Position numbers and translations under genes: made by a program
Shown here: positions 28,143 through 36,481 of the stretch, piece by piece
Layout of the letters: the number at the start of each line of letters is the position of its first letter
Numbering within the stretch: the stretch's first letter is position 1
Source: Chthonomonadaceae bacterium
GTDB taxonomy: Bacteria > Armatimonadota > Chthonomonadetes > Chthonomonadales > Chthonomonadaceae
NCBI GenBank assembly: GCA_027459665.1
Contig: DAIDHN010000008.1
Span: 21,185-85,184 of the forward strand
Reading direction: 5' to 3'
Length of the DNA stretch: 64,000 nt
Notes under the pieces: generated by a model
The model's database searches: none
The model's input: only the letters and a program-made list of their open reading frames with translations
Told to the model about the DNA's origin: nothing

Positions 28143-30497
28143 CTACTGATGTTTGCTTAGCATGGTGCGGCCATACGCGGCTATGTCTGGCCGGGAAGTG
28201 TTGTTTGCGCACAGCTGCCAGTATTTTCGCGCATTGAGAATATCTCCTGCATTGAAGCAGATATTGGCATACTGCATATAGAAATAGGGTGTTTGCTCGC
28301 CATGAGCCAGGGCAGTGCGGCCCTCTTTTTCTGCTTCTGCATACTTGTGCAGCCCTGCCAGCGAAGCGGCAATAACTGCATACGACTCACCGGTGTTGGG
28401 GAAGTAAACGTTGTCTTGTGTGCATGCCGTAATCGCTTTCTGGTACTGCCTGGCCTGGTAATAGGCCAAGCCCAGGTTGAACCAGGCGTTGGATTGGGGC
28501 ATCAGTTTCAACGATGCCTTCAGTACAGCAATCGCTTCTTTAGAGTTGTGGTATTGCAGATCAGTAAAACCCAGATTCTGCTCTGTCAGCCAGTCAAATG
28601 GATCATCTTTCAGGCGTGCTCGCATGTATCTGGCTGCCAGCGCCCCCTGCCCGCACATTCTCAGCGCTTTGCTCAGCCTGACGTAGATTTTATGGTTATC
28701 CGGGCACAGTGCAAGCGACTGTTCGTAGTAATGTGCTGCAGTGAGGCAGCTTTTGTGTTTATAGGCAATGGTACCCAGATCGTACGCTGCATTGTATGCG
28801 TACGGCGAACCATTCAGCAGCTGCCTGAGAATGGGTTCTGCCTTCAAGTCATGGCCGTCATGTTCCAAAGCCCTGGCGTAGCTTAAGGCATACAGCGGGT
28901 TTTGTGGATTGTTTTTGTAACTGGTTCGGTTTGCTGTCAGTATGGCATGCGCAAGATTTTGGGCATCCAGATTCATGCCGTCGTTTTTCAGGGCCGTTAC
29001 TGCATCCCATGATGTCTCATCGTAATCTGCGGCGGCGGCATAGTGCCTTGCATTCCAGATCATCTCTGCAGTCTCGCCCGTAGACCATTTTGTCTGGTAA
29101 AGCTGCAAGCCCCAGTAGTAGTTGTCTTCGTCGGCAGGGTCGAGCTTCTGTGCTTGCTGCAGCGCTTTCACGGCCCCGTTTGTATCGTTGTTGAACGTAT
29201 CGGCCTCAGAAAGATTGGCCCATGCCGAAGCGTCAAGGGGGTCGGTTTCAACGGCACGCTTGGCAATTCTTGCGGTGCGCCGGTATATTTTATTCAGGTT
29301 TTGCCAATCGGCTGTGCTTATGTCGCGCGCATATCTTCCCTTGCGAATAATGCGTGCTGTTTTAGACAGCACATAGCTCAGCTGCAGCCATGCCTGCGGA
29401 TTGCCCGGATCGAGAAGCGCTGCCTGCCGTGACAGTTTCACCTGTATACCGCCTGGAGACATGCTGACATGAGAGAGCTTGCTGTACTGAGCCAGCAGGG
29501 CGGCGAAAGTATAGTTGTGTTTCCACTGTTGGTGCAGTTTGAGAATCTGCGGCTCTCTTTTTATTACCTCGCGGCTACCTAGCGAATTTACAATGCCTTC
29601 CGCCTCCGCATTGTTCGGCAGCGCATTGAACAGCTTATCAGGCAGTGAAACCATAGAAGAACGCAAGGGGTGAGAGGTGTTGCCCAGCGCAATGGCCGCT
29701 GCAAGAGGAGACCTGTCAGCTATACTGACCAGGCGATGTACTGCGGCAGTTGATGAGGGGGAAAAAGGGTTGAAGTCAACGGGAATGCTGCCAAGAAATT
29801 CCATATCTGCGCTGGAAAGCCCTGTTGCTGTCGGTATTGAACCGGCATTTCGTGCCCTGAGTTCTGTGGCAAGCGCTTTCGCAAGCGCTGGAAGCCGGCT
29901 TGTCAGCTGATCGGGCGTCCCTGTGATGGCCAGCGGAGCGGCAGCAGGTTTTGCACTGGGCAGACTGTAGATGACAGCTGTGAGCTGATAGCCTGTTCCA
30001 TGTTGGCTCAGCGATGTGATGATTGCATTGGTGCAACCGGTAGCCTGGGCCACCACAGGCAGGCTGGCAGGTGTAAGATGAAGAGAAGGCTGACCAGTTT
30101 CCCTGCTGAGCCGTACCTGGCATGACCAGAACGGAGACCTGGAAAAGCAGGGCAGGCCGGCCAGGTAAAGCTGCATCCACCGGGAAAAACCATCCCCCAG
30201 TTCCTGCACCGTCAGCGGGAGCAGAGTGGAGCAGGTAGGGGGGCAGACGAAAATGCCGGGGTGGTCAGGAATGCCGGCAACAGGCTTCACATGCTGCAAA
30301 TTGGTATCTATGGCAGAGGGTGAAGCAGCAAATTGGGCAACGGTTACCGTATCTTGTACTGCATGAATCTGCTGGTATGCAATGGGCTTTCGTTCTTTGC
30401 GTCTCAGGTTGTGATAGAAGATGAACGCTGCTGCCAGCAGGATGCCGGCGCAAAACAAGGGCAGTAGGCAGCAGCCGCAGGCAGATCGGGGTTTCAA
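28143..30497 (-). CDS. Membrane-anchored TPR-repeat protein
   Basis: This 784-residue protein has one N-terminal membrane helix (about residues 8-28) followed by a long extracytoplasmic region. Residues about 60-300 are of unknown fold with several Cys. The C-terminal 450 residues are tetratricopeptide repeats (for example DPLDASAWANLSEADTFNND and LDPADEDNYYWGLQLY). I chose TTG 30497 because a strong AGGAGAGGTGA site lies just before it; the frame is open 40 codons further. It is divergent from the MacB-type permease. It likely acts as a scaffold in the envelope; no catalytic motif is seen. Confidence 0.7.
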   Translation of the reverse strand: MKPRSACGCCLLPLFCAGILLAAAFIFYHNLRRKERKPIAYQQIHAVQDTVTVAQFAASPSAIDTNLQHVKPVAGIPDHPGIFVCPPTCSTLLPLTVQELGDGFSRWMQLYLAGLPCFSRSPFWSCQVRLSRETGQPSLHLTPASLPVVAQATGCTNAIITSLSQHGTGYQLTAVIYSLPSAKPAAAPLAITGTPDQLTSRLPALAKALATELRARNAGSIPTATGLSSADMEFLGSIPVDFNPFSPSSTAAVHRLVSIADRSPLAAAIALGNTSHPLRSSMVSLPDKLFNALPNNAEAEGIVNSLGSREVIKREPQILKLHQQWKHNYTFAALLAQYSKLSHVSMSPGGIQVKLSRQAALLDPGNPQAWLQLSYVLSKTARIIRKGRYARDISTADWQNLNKIYRRTARIAKRAVETDPLDASAWANLSEADTFNNDTNGAVKALQQAQKLDPADEDNYYWGLQLYQTKWSTGETAEMIWNARHYAAAADYDETSWDAVTALKNDGMNLDAQNLAHAILTANRTSYKNNPQNPLYALSYARALEHDGHDLKAEPILRQLLNGSPYAYNAAYDLGTIAYKHKSCLTAAHYYEQSLALCPDNHKIYVRLSKALRMCGQGALAARYMRARLKDDPFDWLTEQNLGFTDLQYHNSKEAIAVLKASLKLMPQSNAWFNLGLAYYQARQYQKAITACTQDNVYFPNTGESYAVIAASLAGLHKYAEAEKEGRTALAHGEQTPYFYMQYANICFNAGDILNARKYWQLCANNTSRPDIAAYGRTMLSKHQ

Positions 30498-30733
30498 AAA
30501 ATCACCTCTCCTATTCAACAGTTCATGCGTTGTGCAACTATTGCAGCAATTCGCACAAATGTTATAAATATCCTTCATTCCTCTGCCGGCTCTGCGCAGA
30601 TTACCCGGCTGCGTCATCTGTGCTGGGGCTGAACAAGCAAAACAGCGACATAAAATCAGGCCATGCCTGCTGCAGTGGAAAATTATTCGCTTCTCAATCG
30701 TACAGAATTCTGGAGAGAGTTTACAGACCGCCT

Positions 30734-32011
30734 ATGACAGAAACGCGCGCACAAATTGAACAAAAAAGCAGCCAGACAGTTTCTCTGCCTGTTCGACCTT
30801 TGCGGCAGATGCTGGCAGACAATTTCACAGCGGCCTTTGCTGCCATTGCCGAAAACCGCCTGCGCTCGCTGCTTACCCTCTCTGGCATTGTAGTAGGCGT
30901 GCTTGCCATTACCACCCTTATTGCAATTTTGCAGGGGGTGAAAGCGCAAATTGCCTCGCAGGTAAAAGGGCTGGGAGCCAATCTCATTGTGATTGTGCCA
31001 TCCCGCCTCAACGACAACGGGCAGCCCGATTTTGCATCGCTGGCGGGTATCTCCACCCTTACCCCTGCAGACGTACAGGCTCTGAAGCATGTACCGGGTG
31101 TAAAACATGTTTCGCCTGTTTATTTCATATCGGGCACGGTAGGTGTGAACAAGGCAAACACTACTTCGGCTTTTGTGGTAGCCACCAACCTGGCCGGGGT
31201 GCAGATGAACCCTACACGCCTGCAGGAGGGCAGGTACTTTCAGAATTCAGAATCGGGCGTCTGCATCCTCGGCTACAAGCCTGCCCACAAGCTTTTCGGA
31301 AATGTTTCTCCTGTTGGACGCAGTGTAGATATTCTTGGCAAAACCTGGAAAGTGGCAGGCGAGCTGGCCAAGCCGCCAAACGATGGCACGCTGGGCAGCC
31401 AGATTATGGCGCTGGATACGCTGGTCTACCTGCCTGCTGCTGCTGCCAAACAGATACCGGGCTGCCAGATCAACCGCATTGCTTTGCAAACAGATTACAA
31501 ACATCCTGCCAGCCGCATCATCGGCGCACTCAAAGCTGCTCTCTTAAAAAGCCACCACGGGGCAGACAATTTTGGCATTATTACCCAGAAAAAGGGGCTG
31601 GAACTGGTAGACCGCATGATCAATCTTGCCCAGGAACTGCTGGTGCTGATAGCCACCATATCACTTTTTGTGGCCGGCATAGGCATTATGAACATCATGC
31701 TGGTTACTGTAACCGAACGCACACGTGAAATAGGCATTCGGAAGACAGTGGGCGCGCGACGCCATGACATTTTTGTGCAGTTTCTCACCGAGGCGCTTAC
31801 CCTCTCGCTGCTGGGAGGCGCTGCAGGCCTGCTGCTTTCAGCAGCGCTCTGCACGCTGATTGCGCACTTTTCTCTGCTGCACCCCATCATCACCTTTCGG
31901 CTTATTGCCCTCGCCCTGCTGGTTTGCAGCGTGGTGGGCGTTGTTTTTGGGGTAACCCCTGCAGCACGCGCAGCACGCCTCGACCCCATTGCAGCACTGC
32001 GCCATGAGTGA
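30734..32011 (+). CDS. MacB/FtsX-type ABC transporter permease
   Basis: The 425-residue protein has the MacB_PCD architecture: one N-terminal membrane helix (SLLTLSGIVVGVLAITTLIAIL), a periplasmic domain of about 230 residues, and a C-terminal FtsX domain. The FtsX domain has three helices and the conserved IGIMNIMLVTVTERTREIGIRKTVGAR loop. These proteins use ATP hydrolysis by a separate or fused ATPase for mechanical work on lipoproteins, peptides or toxins. Neither an ATPase nor a MacA-like fusion protein is next to it. The start at ATG 30734 is the first Met before the domain; its ribosome-binding site is weak. Confidence 0.85.
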   Translation: MTETRAQIEQKSSQTVSLPVRPLRQMLADNFTAAFAAIAENRLRSLLTLSGIVVGVLAITTLIAILQGVKAQIASQVKGLGANLIVIVPSRLNDNGQPDFASLAGISTLTPADVQALKHVPGVKHVSPVYFISGTVGVNKANTTSAFVVATNLAGVQMNPTRLQEGRYFQNSESGVCILGYKPAHKLFGNVSPVGRSVDILGKTWKVAGELAKPPNDGTLGSQIMALDTLVYLPAAAAKQIPGCQINRIALQTDYKHPASRIIGALKAALLKSHHGADNFGIITQKKGLELVDRMINLAQELLVLIATISLFVAGIGIMNIMLVTVTERTREIGIRKTVGARRHDIFVQFLTEALTLSLLGGAAGLLLSAALCTLIAHFSLLHPIITFRLIALALLVCSVVGVVFGVTPAARAARLDPIAALRHE

Positions 32012-32147
32012 ACTGCCTGGGCGTGCGCTGCACGCTCGTTTTCGCTTTGCACCCGAGGCAGCAGTGAAGCATTGTCTGAAACAGAGGCAAATCAGCAGTC
32101 TGTTTCTCCAGGCTGTGCCCGCAGGTTGAAAAAAAGCGCCATGTAAA

Positions 32148-32696
32148 TCAGCGTGGCAGATGCAGTGGATAAAAAACTGGCAGCGTAGCCATCATGATTG
32201 ACGAGTTGGAAACGTTATACCCAGGAAGGTAGGAACGCTGTATTGTAAACATCAAAACATTAAGTGTGGCGATCTGGTAGTATGCCCATACCACAATACT
32301 GATCCAGAACGCGGGGCGCAGCGCTATGCCTGTGATAAGACCCAGCGCCCCCAGAAGAGAGCAGTAAGCGGCAAAATGCACCAGGGGGTTTGTGCTTTGC
32401 ATAGGCTGCAAAAATGGGTACGTATTTTGCATGGCAAAGAGATGCAATACTGCAGGTACGACAGCAGACAGGCCGACTGCCATGCGCAGCAGCATGAGTG
32501 TTTTGTTTGGCTGGGCGGTGTTTGTCTGCCATGTCCTGTTTTGCAGAGGTGCTGCCGTATTGACAGAAGTGCCGGCAGACTGTATGGGGACAAGCTGACT
32601 TGCTCCGCACTGGCTGCAATAGAGGCTGTTTTGCGCTATCACTGCGCTACAACTGGTGCATTGTTTGGTGTGTGAAAAAGAAGAAGTGACCATCAT
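32148..32696 (-). CDS. Zinc-ribbon membrane protein of unknown function
   Basis: This protein of about 182 residues has an N-terminal zinc ribbon (CTSC, then CSQCG about 15 residues later). A short Ser/Thr/Gln linker leads to roughly four membrane helices. Such zinc-ribbon plus membrane proteins are common but their function is unknown. Two adjacent ATG codons (32696 and 32693) are possible starts; a weak AGGGAC site lies upstream. It converges with the MacB-type permease gene. Confidence 0.6.
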   Translation of the reverse strand: MMVTSSFSHTKQCTSCSAVIAQNSLYCSQCGASQLVPIQSAGTSVNTAAPLQNRTWQTNTAQPNKTLMLLRMAVGLSAVVPAVLHLFAMQNTYPFLQPMQSTNPLVHFAAYCSLLGALGLITGIALRPAFWISIVVWAYYQIATLNVLMFTIQRSYLPGYNVSNSSIMMATLPVFYPLHLPR

Positions 32697-33116
32697 GTGT
32701 ACATTGTCCCTTTTTATGCCGGTTTTATACTTAAATCTGCTTTTACTGCGAAAATAAAGGCATGTATTCAACACATCGTGTTGTTGCTGCCCCAGCGGTT
32801 CACACATGCCGCATACCGACCCCGTGTTTGCAGAGAGCGCCATACAGGCACATTCTGCATAATTTCTAAAAACCATTCTGCACGCTGCAGATTGCAATAT
32901 ATGCTTGTATTATATCACAGTATCGAAAGAGTATGCATGGGTTTGATGCGGCAGTACCCTGGCTGCCAAACGTTTTTTGTGCGTATCGGGCACAAAAATT
33001 TTCATTTTGTGGCAGATAAAAAACTGATTAATGAATTTATATTAAAATTTATAAAACAAAGCAATAAAATACTGCATTAAAAAATGCATGAGATATTAAA
33101 AGCAGATATTTTTGTA
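32697..33116. other. A/T-rich gene-less stretch
   Basis: About 420 bases, becoming markedly A/T-rich after 32990. A 127-residue open frame on the plus strand has no ribosome-binding site and odd composition, so I do not call it a gene. This stretch leads into the strong promoter at 33117. Confidence 0.45.
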
Positions 33117-33146
33117 TTGACAATTATTATTTTTTCGTGTTAATAT
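33117..33146 (+). promoter_or_regulatory. Strong sigma-70-type promoter for the STN-like gene array
   Basis: A perfect -35 box TTGACA (33117-33122) and -10 box TAATAT (33141-33146) with 18-base spacing sit in A/T-rich sequence. Transcription would begin near 33153 and run into the array of secreted proteins. Confidence 0.75.
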
Positions 33147-33231
33147 TCATTGTTCCTGATGCATATGCAAGCGCAGGAAGTTCTGCGAAATGTCTTGACT
33201 GCTATTCAACGATTTCAGGAGGAAACAACAA

Positions 33232-33276
33232 ATGAAACACCTTTCGTCCCCCCCCCGCGCACGGCCCGCTGCCTGA
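33232..33276 (+). CDS. Short SD-led reading frame ahead of a secreted protein (leader or frameshifted start)
   Basis: AGGAGG at 33218-33223 with ideal spacing precedes ATG 33232, which opens a frame of only 14 codons (MKHLSSPPRARPAA). It contains a run of nine C (33248-33256). One extra C would join it in frame to the secreted protein that follows. It is either a true leader peptide, a phase-variable start or a sequencing error. Confidence 0.45.
   Translation: MKHLSSPPRARPAA
33248..33256 (+). repeat. Homopolymeric C9 tract
   Basis: Nine consecutive C bases lie within the first codons after the best ribosome-binding site of this transcript. A length change of +1 would alter which frame is read into the downstream secreted protein. 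Confidence 0.8.
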
Positions 33277-33314
33277 CTGCAGGCAGGTGCTGTCTCTTTA
33301 TCGGCAATGATGCA

Positions 33315-33992
33315 ATGAAGCACAGCATGGCTGCATCTGTCTGGGTAGTTCTATGCATCGCCCTGTTGATCACTGCAAGCCCAAAAAAAGTATATGGGCA
33401 GATAACATACACCGTAACAGTAGAAACTACGGGGATTGTGTATTATGGCGGACCGTCTGGCACAGGCCCGGGTGAAATTGGAACGGGCAGTCAGAATGAG
33501 CCTGCCAGCGGCCCGGTCACCACTTTTGGAGATAATGTTACAGAGAGCATGAGCGCAGCCGGAACCAGGCAGGAGATATCAGCAGCATATATAAAATGTG
33601 ATACCACTGTGAATGTTTCGTACCTGGCGCCCACTGCACAAAACGGCGGGGGATATGGCTCTGGGGATGTGCTGATGGACACCATGGCGCTTAAGCTTTC
33701 TGCAAACATTGCAAATGCCAACGGCGGGGATTCATGGATTAAAAACGATAGCACAAGCAGTTTTAATGGTATGTCACCGCTATTGAGTACCTGGGGATCA
33801 GACTTGAGCCTGCTCAGAGTGACTGGAGCAACCCAGGCAAATCCCCAGATAGAGGCATTTTTCCCTATTGGCCAGAACGTTTCAGGCTCCGCCATGATGG
33901 AGGGTTATATGATGGTTAGCCCGAATGTGAACGGCCCGCAAACTGCCAATCTCTCATTCACGATTTCTTTTCAGCCGCAGTCTCCCAACTAG
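33315..33992 (+). CDS. Secreted hypothetical protein
   Basis: From ATG 33315 the 225-residue product has a signal peptide (hydrophobic segment SVWVVLCIALLITA, cleavage near VYG-QI). The mature domain is rich in Gly, Ser, Thr and Asn with predicted beta character. It resembles small secreted beta-sandwich proteins and has no recognised family. The start is uncertain. ATG 33315 lacks a good ribosome-binding site, while the best site (33218-33223) serves an ATG in a different frame separated by a C9 tract. It is the first gene of the array driven by the promoter at 33117. Confidence 0.55.
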   Translation: MKHSMAASVWVVLCIALLITASPKKVYGQITYTVTVETTGIVYYGGPSGTGPGEIGTGSQNEPASGPVTTFGDNVTESMSAAGTRQEISAAYIKCDTTVNVSYLAPTAQNGGGYGSGDVLMDTMALKLSANIANANGGDSWIKNDSTSSFNGMSPLLSTWGSDLSLLRVTGATQANPQIEAFFPIGQNVSGSAMMEGYMMVSPNVNGPQTANLSFTISFQPQSPN

Positions 33993-34016
33993 CCAGATAT
34001 CATCAGGAGAAGACTC

Positions 34017-34943
34017 ATGAAGCGTACCAGCCATGCTGTTGTCTTGTTTTTGGCGCTGCAGTTACTTTGCCTTGCAGCGCCCTGTTCGGCCCAGCAGTAC
34101 TACTCTGCGAAGGCAAAACATCTTCTTGCCCGTCCTGTTCACCTCATGCTTGGTCAAACTACCATAGACAAGCTGCTGGTTGAAATCTCCCGGCAAACTG
34201 GCTTGCATATGCAAATGGTTCCCTGGCTGCGCGGACACCGCATGCTGTGCGAACTGCAGGGCATTTCAGCTCTGGATGCGCTGAATGCACTTGCCGCACT
34301 CAACCGCTGGAGATGGTATGAAAGCACCCATGCCGGCACTCTGGTGCTGCAGAGCAAACCCGCGGTGATGCCCCAAAACCTGATGCAGCTGTCACATGCG
34401 CTCATGCAGGATATGCCGCAAGACTTCTACACCTATATGCACACATACCACGATGGGAAAAGTGGACAATTTGCAGGCATCATCAATGCCGGAAAGAAAA
34501 TGATGCGTCATTCGCTCAAGGAGTATCGTCTGACCCACAATCAGGCATACCTGGCCGACTACTATATTTTTAGTGATGGATCTGATGAGGCGATGGCCAA
34601 CAGGTGGCTGATCAACAATAACCTGCTTACGCCTCAGCACCAGTACCGAGGCGGCCCCATTCCTGCAGAGGCAGACGGCCTGCAAATAACAGATGAGCAG
34701 CGCAGGCAGGGTCTGCTCTCCCTGCTGGCACTCAAACTGGAGGGACTGCGGGTGTTTGCCACCAATCAATACCTGTTATTTAGCCATCCAGTTTTTCTAC
34801 ACACACTGCCGCAAACCACCATTGTTTCTCTAGGGATTGAAAAGACTGTGACCCTGTATGCCAAATTCAGCCTCAAGGGAGCATCGCAAAGCTATATGGG
34901 GTATGACATTCCATTTTGCATGAATTTGCATCTGCCTTTTTGA
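34017..34943 (+). CDS. Secreted STN-like protein, paralog A
   Basis: This 308-residue protein has a signal peptide (residues 1-26, ending CSAQQ). It then has a segment resembling the secretin/TonB short N-terminal (STN) domain: RPVHLMLGQTTIDKLLVEISRQTG. No secretin or TonB-receptor barrel follows. The middle part is specific to this copy. The last ~110 residues, from ANRWLINNNLLTPQHQYRGG onward, are shared almost identically with the next gene's fragment. The ATG follows CAGGAGAAG. Function unknown; it is 24 bases after the preceding gene, so co-transcribed. Confidence 0.65.
   Translation: MKRTSHAVVLFLALQLLCLAAPCSAQQYYSAKAKHLLARPVHLMLGQTTIDKLLVEISRQTGLHMQMVPWLRGHRMLCELQGISALDALNALAALNRWRWYESTHAGTLVLQSKPAVMPQNLMQLSHALMQDMPQDFYTYMHTYHDGKSGQFAGIINAGKKMMRHSLKEYRLTHNQAYLADYYIFSDGSDEAMANRWLINNNLLTPQHQYRGGPIPAEADGLQITDEQRRQGLLSLLALKLEGLRVFATNQYLLFSHPVFLHTLPQTTIVSLGIEKTVTLYAKFSLKGASQSYMGYDIPFCMNLHLPF
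34595..34813 (+). repeat. 219-bp near-identical duplication, copy 1
   Basis: This segment in the 3' part of paralog A matches 35735-35953 at a constant offset of 1140 bases with no gaps and about ten mismatches (roughly 95% identical). Flanking sequence on both sides is much more divergent, which points to recent gene conversion. Confidence 0.9.
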
Positions 34944-34984
34944 GTTCGCATAAAACAAGGCATTACCGTGAAAAGGAGAAGGCG

Positions 34985-35728
34985 ATGACAAAAAGATATT
35001 CTGTTTTGCTTTTTGCCCTGCTTTTATGGGTTGTTCGGCCAGCCAGTGCGCAAACGGGCGCTGCCGGCACAACGTCTGAAGGGCGCCTGCCTGCCCTGTT
35101 CAAGCAATCGGTACACCTGCAGTTGAGCAATGCATCGCTGGCTGAAACGCTTGCAGCATTGCAGAAGATGACGCATCTCAGTTTTGTATGCGACAACTGG
35201 CCGCCGGTGAAACAGGCAGATATGAAGCTGAACGGTTCAGTTGTGCAGGCTCTTAATCAGATCGAGAGCGCTTTTCACTGCAGCTGGCGCTTGCTTGCAA
35301 ATACTCATGTTGTGCTGATGGCGCGTGACTTTACAAACAAGCAATCCGAGTTCCCGCAGGTTGACCCTCCCGAAATACTGCATATGGCACAGCTCTTTGT
35401 GCGTGCTCTTTCGACCATCTCACCCTACTACGCACCAAAGCAGCGTCATGCACTTGTTAAAAATGCTCTTATGCTGTTCAACCCTGCCCAATTAAACCAG
35501 TTGGAGCACAAAGGCATACTGTTTCGAGATATGCCTCTGGGTGCGCAGAGGCTGATGAAACAGGATTTGCTGGCACGCATGATTTCGAGGCCGCTGCGGC
35601 GCTGGCAGCAGCTGGTGTACATTCTGCAACACCAGGATCAGTGGAAACTCCAGTATGTGTACACCCCACAGTATTCCAACAAAGTCTTCACCAACTATAT
35701 CTACCCCGCAGAACCAGGTGGAAAGTAA
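34985..35728 (+). CDS. Secreted STN-like protein, paralog B (3' end frameshifted)
   Basis: This 247-residue product has a signal peptide (ALLLWVVRPASAQ) and an STN-like domain (SVHLQLSNASLAETLAALQK, then SFVCDNWPPVKQADMKLNG). It has the same layout as paralog A but a diverged core. It stops at 35728, just before sequence that encodes the shared C-terminal domain in a different frame. Paralog A has that domain, so this copy appears truncated by a frameshift. The ATG follows AAAAGGAGAAGG. Whether the short form is functional is unknown. Confidence 0.6.
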   Translation: MTKRYSVLLFALLLWVVRPASAQTGAAGTTSEGRLPALFKQSVHLQLSNASLAETLAALQKMTHLSFVCDNWPPVKQADMKLNGSVVQALNQIESAFHCSWRLLANTHVVLMARDFTNKQSEFPQVDPPEILHMAQLFVRALSTISPYYAPKQRHALVKNALMLFNPAQLNQLEHKGILFRDMPLGAQRLMKQDLLARMISRPLRRWQQLVYILQHQDQWKLQYVYTPQYSNKVFTNYIYPAEPGGK

Positions 35729-35732
35729 GTCG

Positions 35733-36086
35733 CAGGCCAACAGGTGGCTTATCAACAATAACCTGCTTACGCCTCAGCACCAGTACCGAGGCGGCCCCAT
35801 TCCTGCAGAGGCAGACGGCTTGCAAATAACAGATGAGCAGCGCAGGCAGGGCTTGCTTTCTTTGCTGGCAAACAAGCTGGAGGGACTGCGGGTGTTTGCC
35901 ACCAATCAATACCTGTTATTTAGCCATCCAGTTTTTCTACACACACTGCCGCAGATAGCAGTCAGTTTTCAAAAAGGGTTTGGAAAACAGGTAGATCTGT
36001 TTGCCAGGTTCAGGATCAAGGGATCGCAGAACAGCGGCATGGAATCTGATTTTATTTGCTGCAGGAATCTTAATCTGTACTTTTGA
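35733..36086 (+). pseudogene. Out-of-frame 3' fragment of paralog B
   Basis: In the frame one step from paralog B this encodes the C-terminal domain (NRWLINNNLLTPQHQYRGG to CCRNLNLYF) that paralog A carries in frame. The ends are alignable: VTLYAKFSLKG in A against VDLFARFRIKG here. It has no start or ribosome-binding site of its own. It is either pseudogene sequence or is reached by frameshifting. Confidence 0.7.
35735..35953 (+). repeat. 219-bp near-identical duplication, copy 2
   Basis: Second copy of the segment at 34595-34813. It keeps the same reading register internally but is out of frame with the gene upstream of it. Confidence 0.9.
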
Positions 36087-36114
36087 AGCAGGTTTGTGTT
36101 GCAGAGGGCGCTTT

Positions 36115-36213
36115 GCTTTGAAAAAGAGAAGGCATTTGGCAGGCGGCTCTGCAGTATTTGGCACCCCCTGGTTTTGTATATGACAAACTGCCACCGATAA
36201 AACAGGCAGCCAC
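36115..36213 (+). pseudogene. Deletion remnant of a third STN-like copy
   Basis: Bases 36170-36210 match the STN core of paralog B (GFVYDKLPPIKQA against SFVCDNWPPVKQA; about 40 bases with eight or so differences). Just upstream, AAAAAGAGAAGGC resembles paralog B's ribosome-binding region. Most of the gene between and after these is missing. Confidence 0.6.
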
Positions 36214-36234
36214 TTCCCCTTTCAAAAGAGGCAC

Positions 36235-36263
36235 TTGCACGAAATTTCTCTACATGTTATAAT
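36235..36263 (+). promoter_or_regulatory. Sigma-70-type promoter for the diguanylate cyclase
   Basis: A -35 box TTGCAC (36235-36240) and a perfect -10 box TATAAT (36258-36263) with 17-base spacing. Transcription from about 36270 would give a leader of roughly 210 bases before the ATG at 36482. Confidence 0.7.
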
Positions 36264-36439
36264 ACATCATCCTGGTTTCCAAAAGTTGTACAAGTACGTG
36301 CCGCAGTACTGTCCGCTTTCCCCCCCTGAGAGCAGACTGATGGCGCGGTGGCTTGTTTCTGGCGACCCGGCGTGGGGAATGGCTCGTAGGAATTGCCTGC
36401 GCAGCGGCCCTCATTTCCGCTGTCGTAGAGATTATTATA

Positions 36440-36465
36440 GGCGCAAAGCGCCCTTTTTGTTTTTT
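36440..36465 (+). terminator. Terminator-like hairpin in the cyclase leader
   Basis: A 5-bp GC stem (GGCGC/GCGCC) with an AAA loop is followed by CTTTTTGTTTTTTC, the layout of an intrinsic terminator. It is 16 bases upstream of the cyclase start codon and well downstream of the promoter at 36235, so it could be a transcription attenuator. Confidence 0.5.
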
Positions 36466-36481
36466 CTCGCGACACCACGCT

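Noticed and set aside
32697..33080. 127-residue plus-strand open frame in an A/T-rich gap
   Set aside because: No ribosome-binding site, odd composition and no domain; treated as intergenic.
36353..36481. Upstream TTG start adding a membrane-like helix to the diguanylate cyclase
   Set aside because: The extension overlaps a terminator-like hairpin and has no ribosome-binding site; kept only as an alternative in the gene entry.
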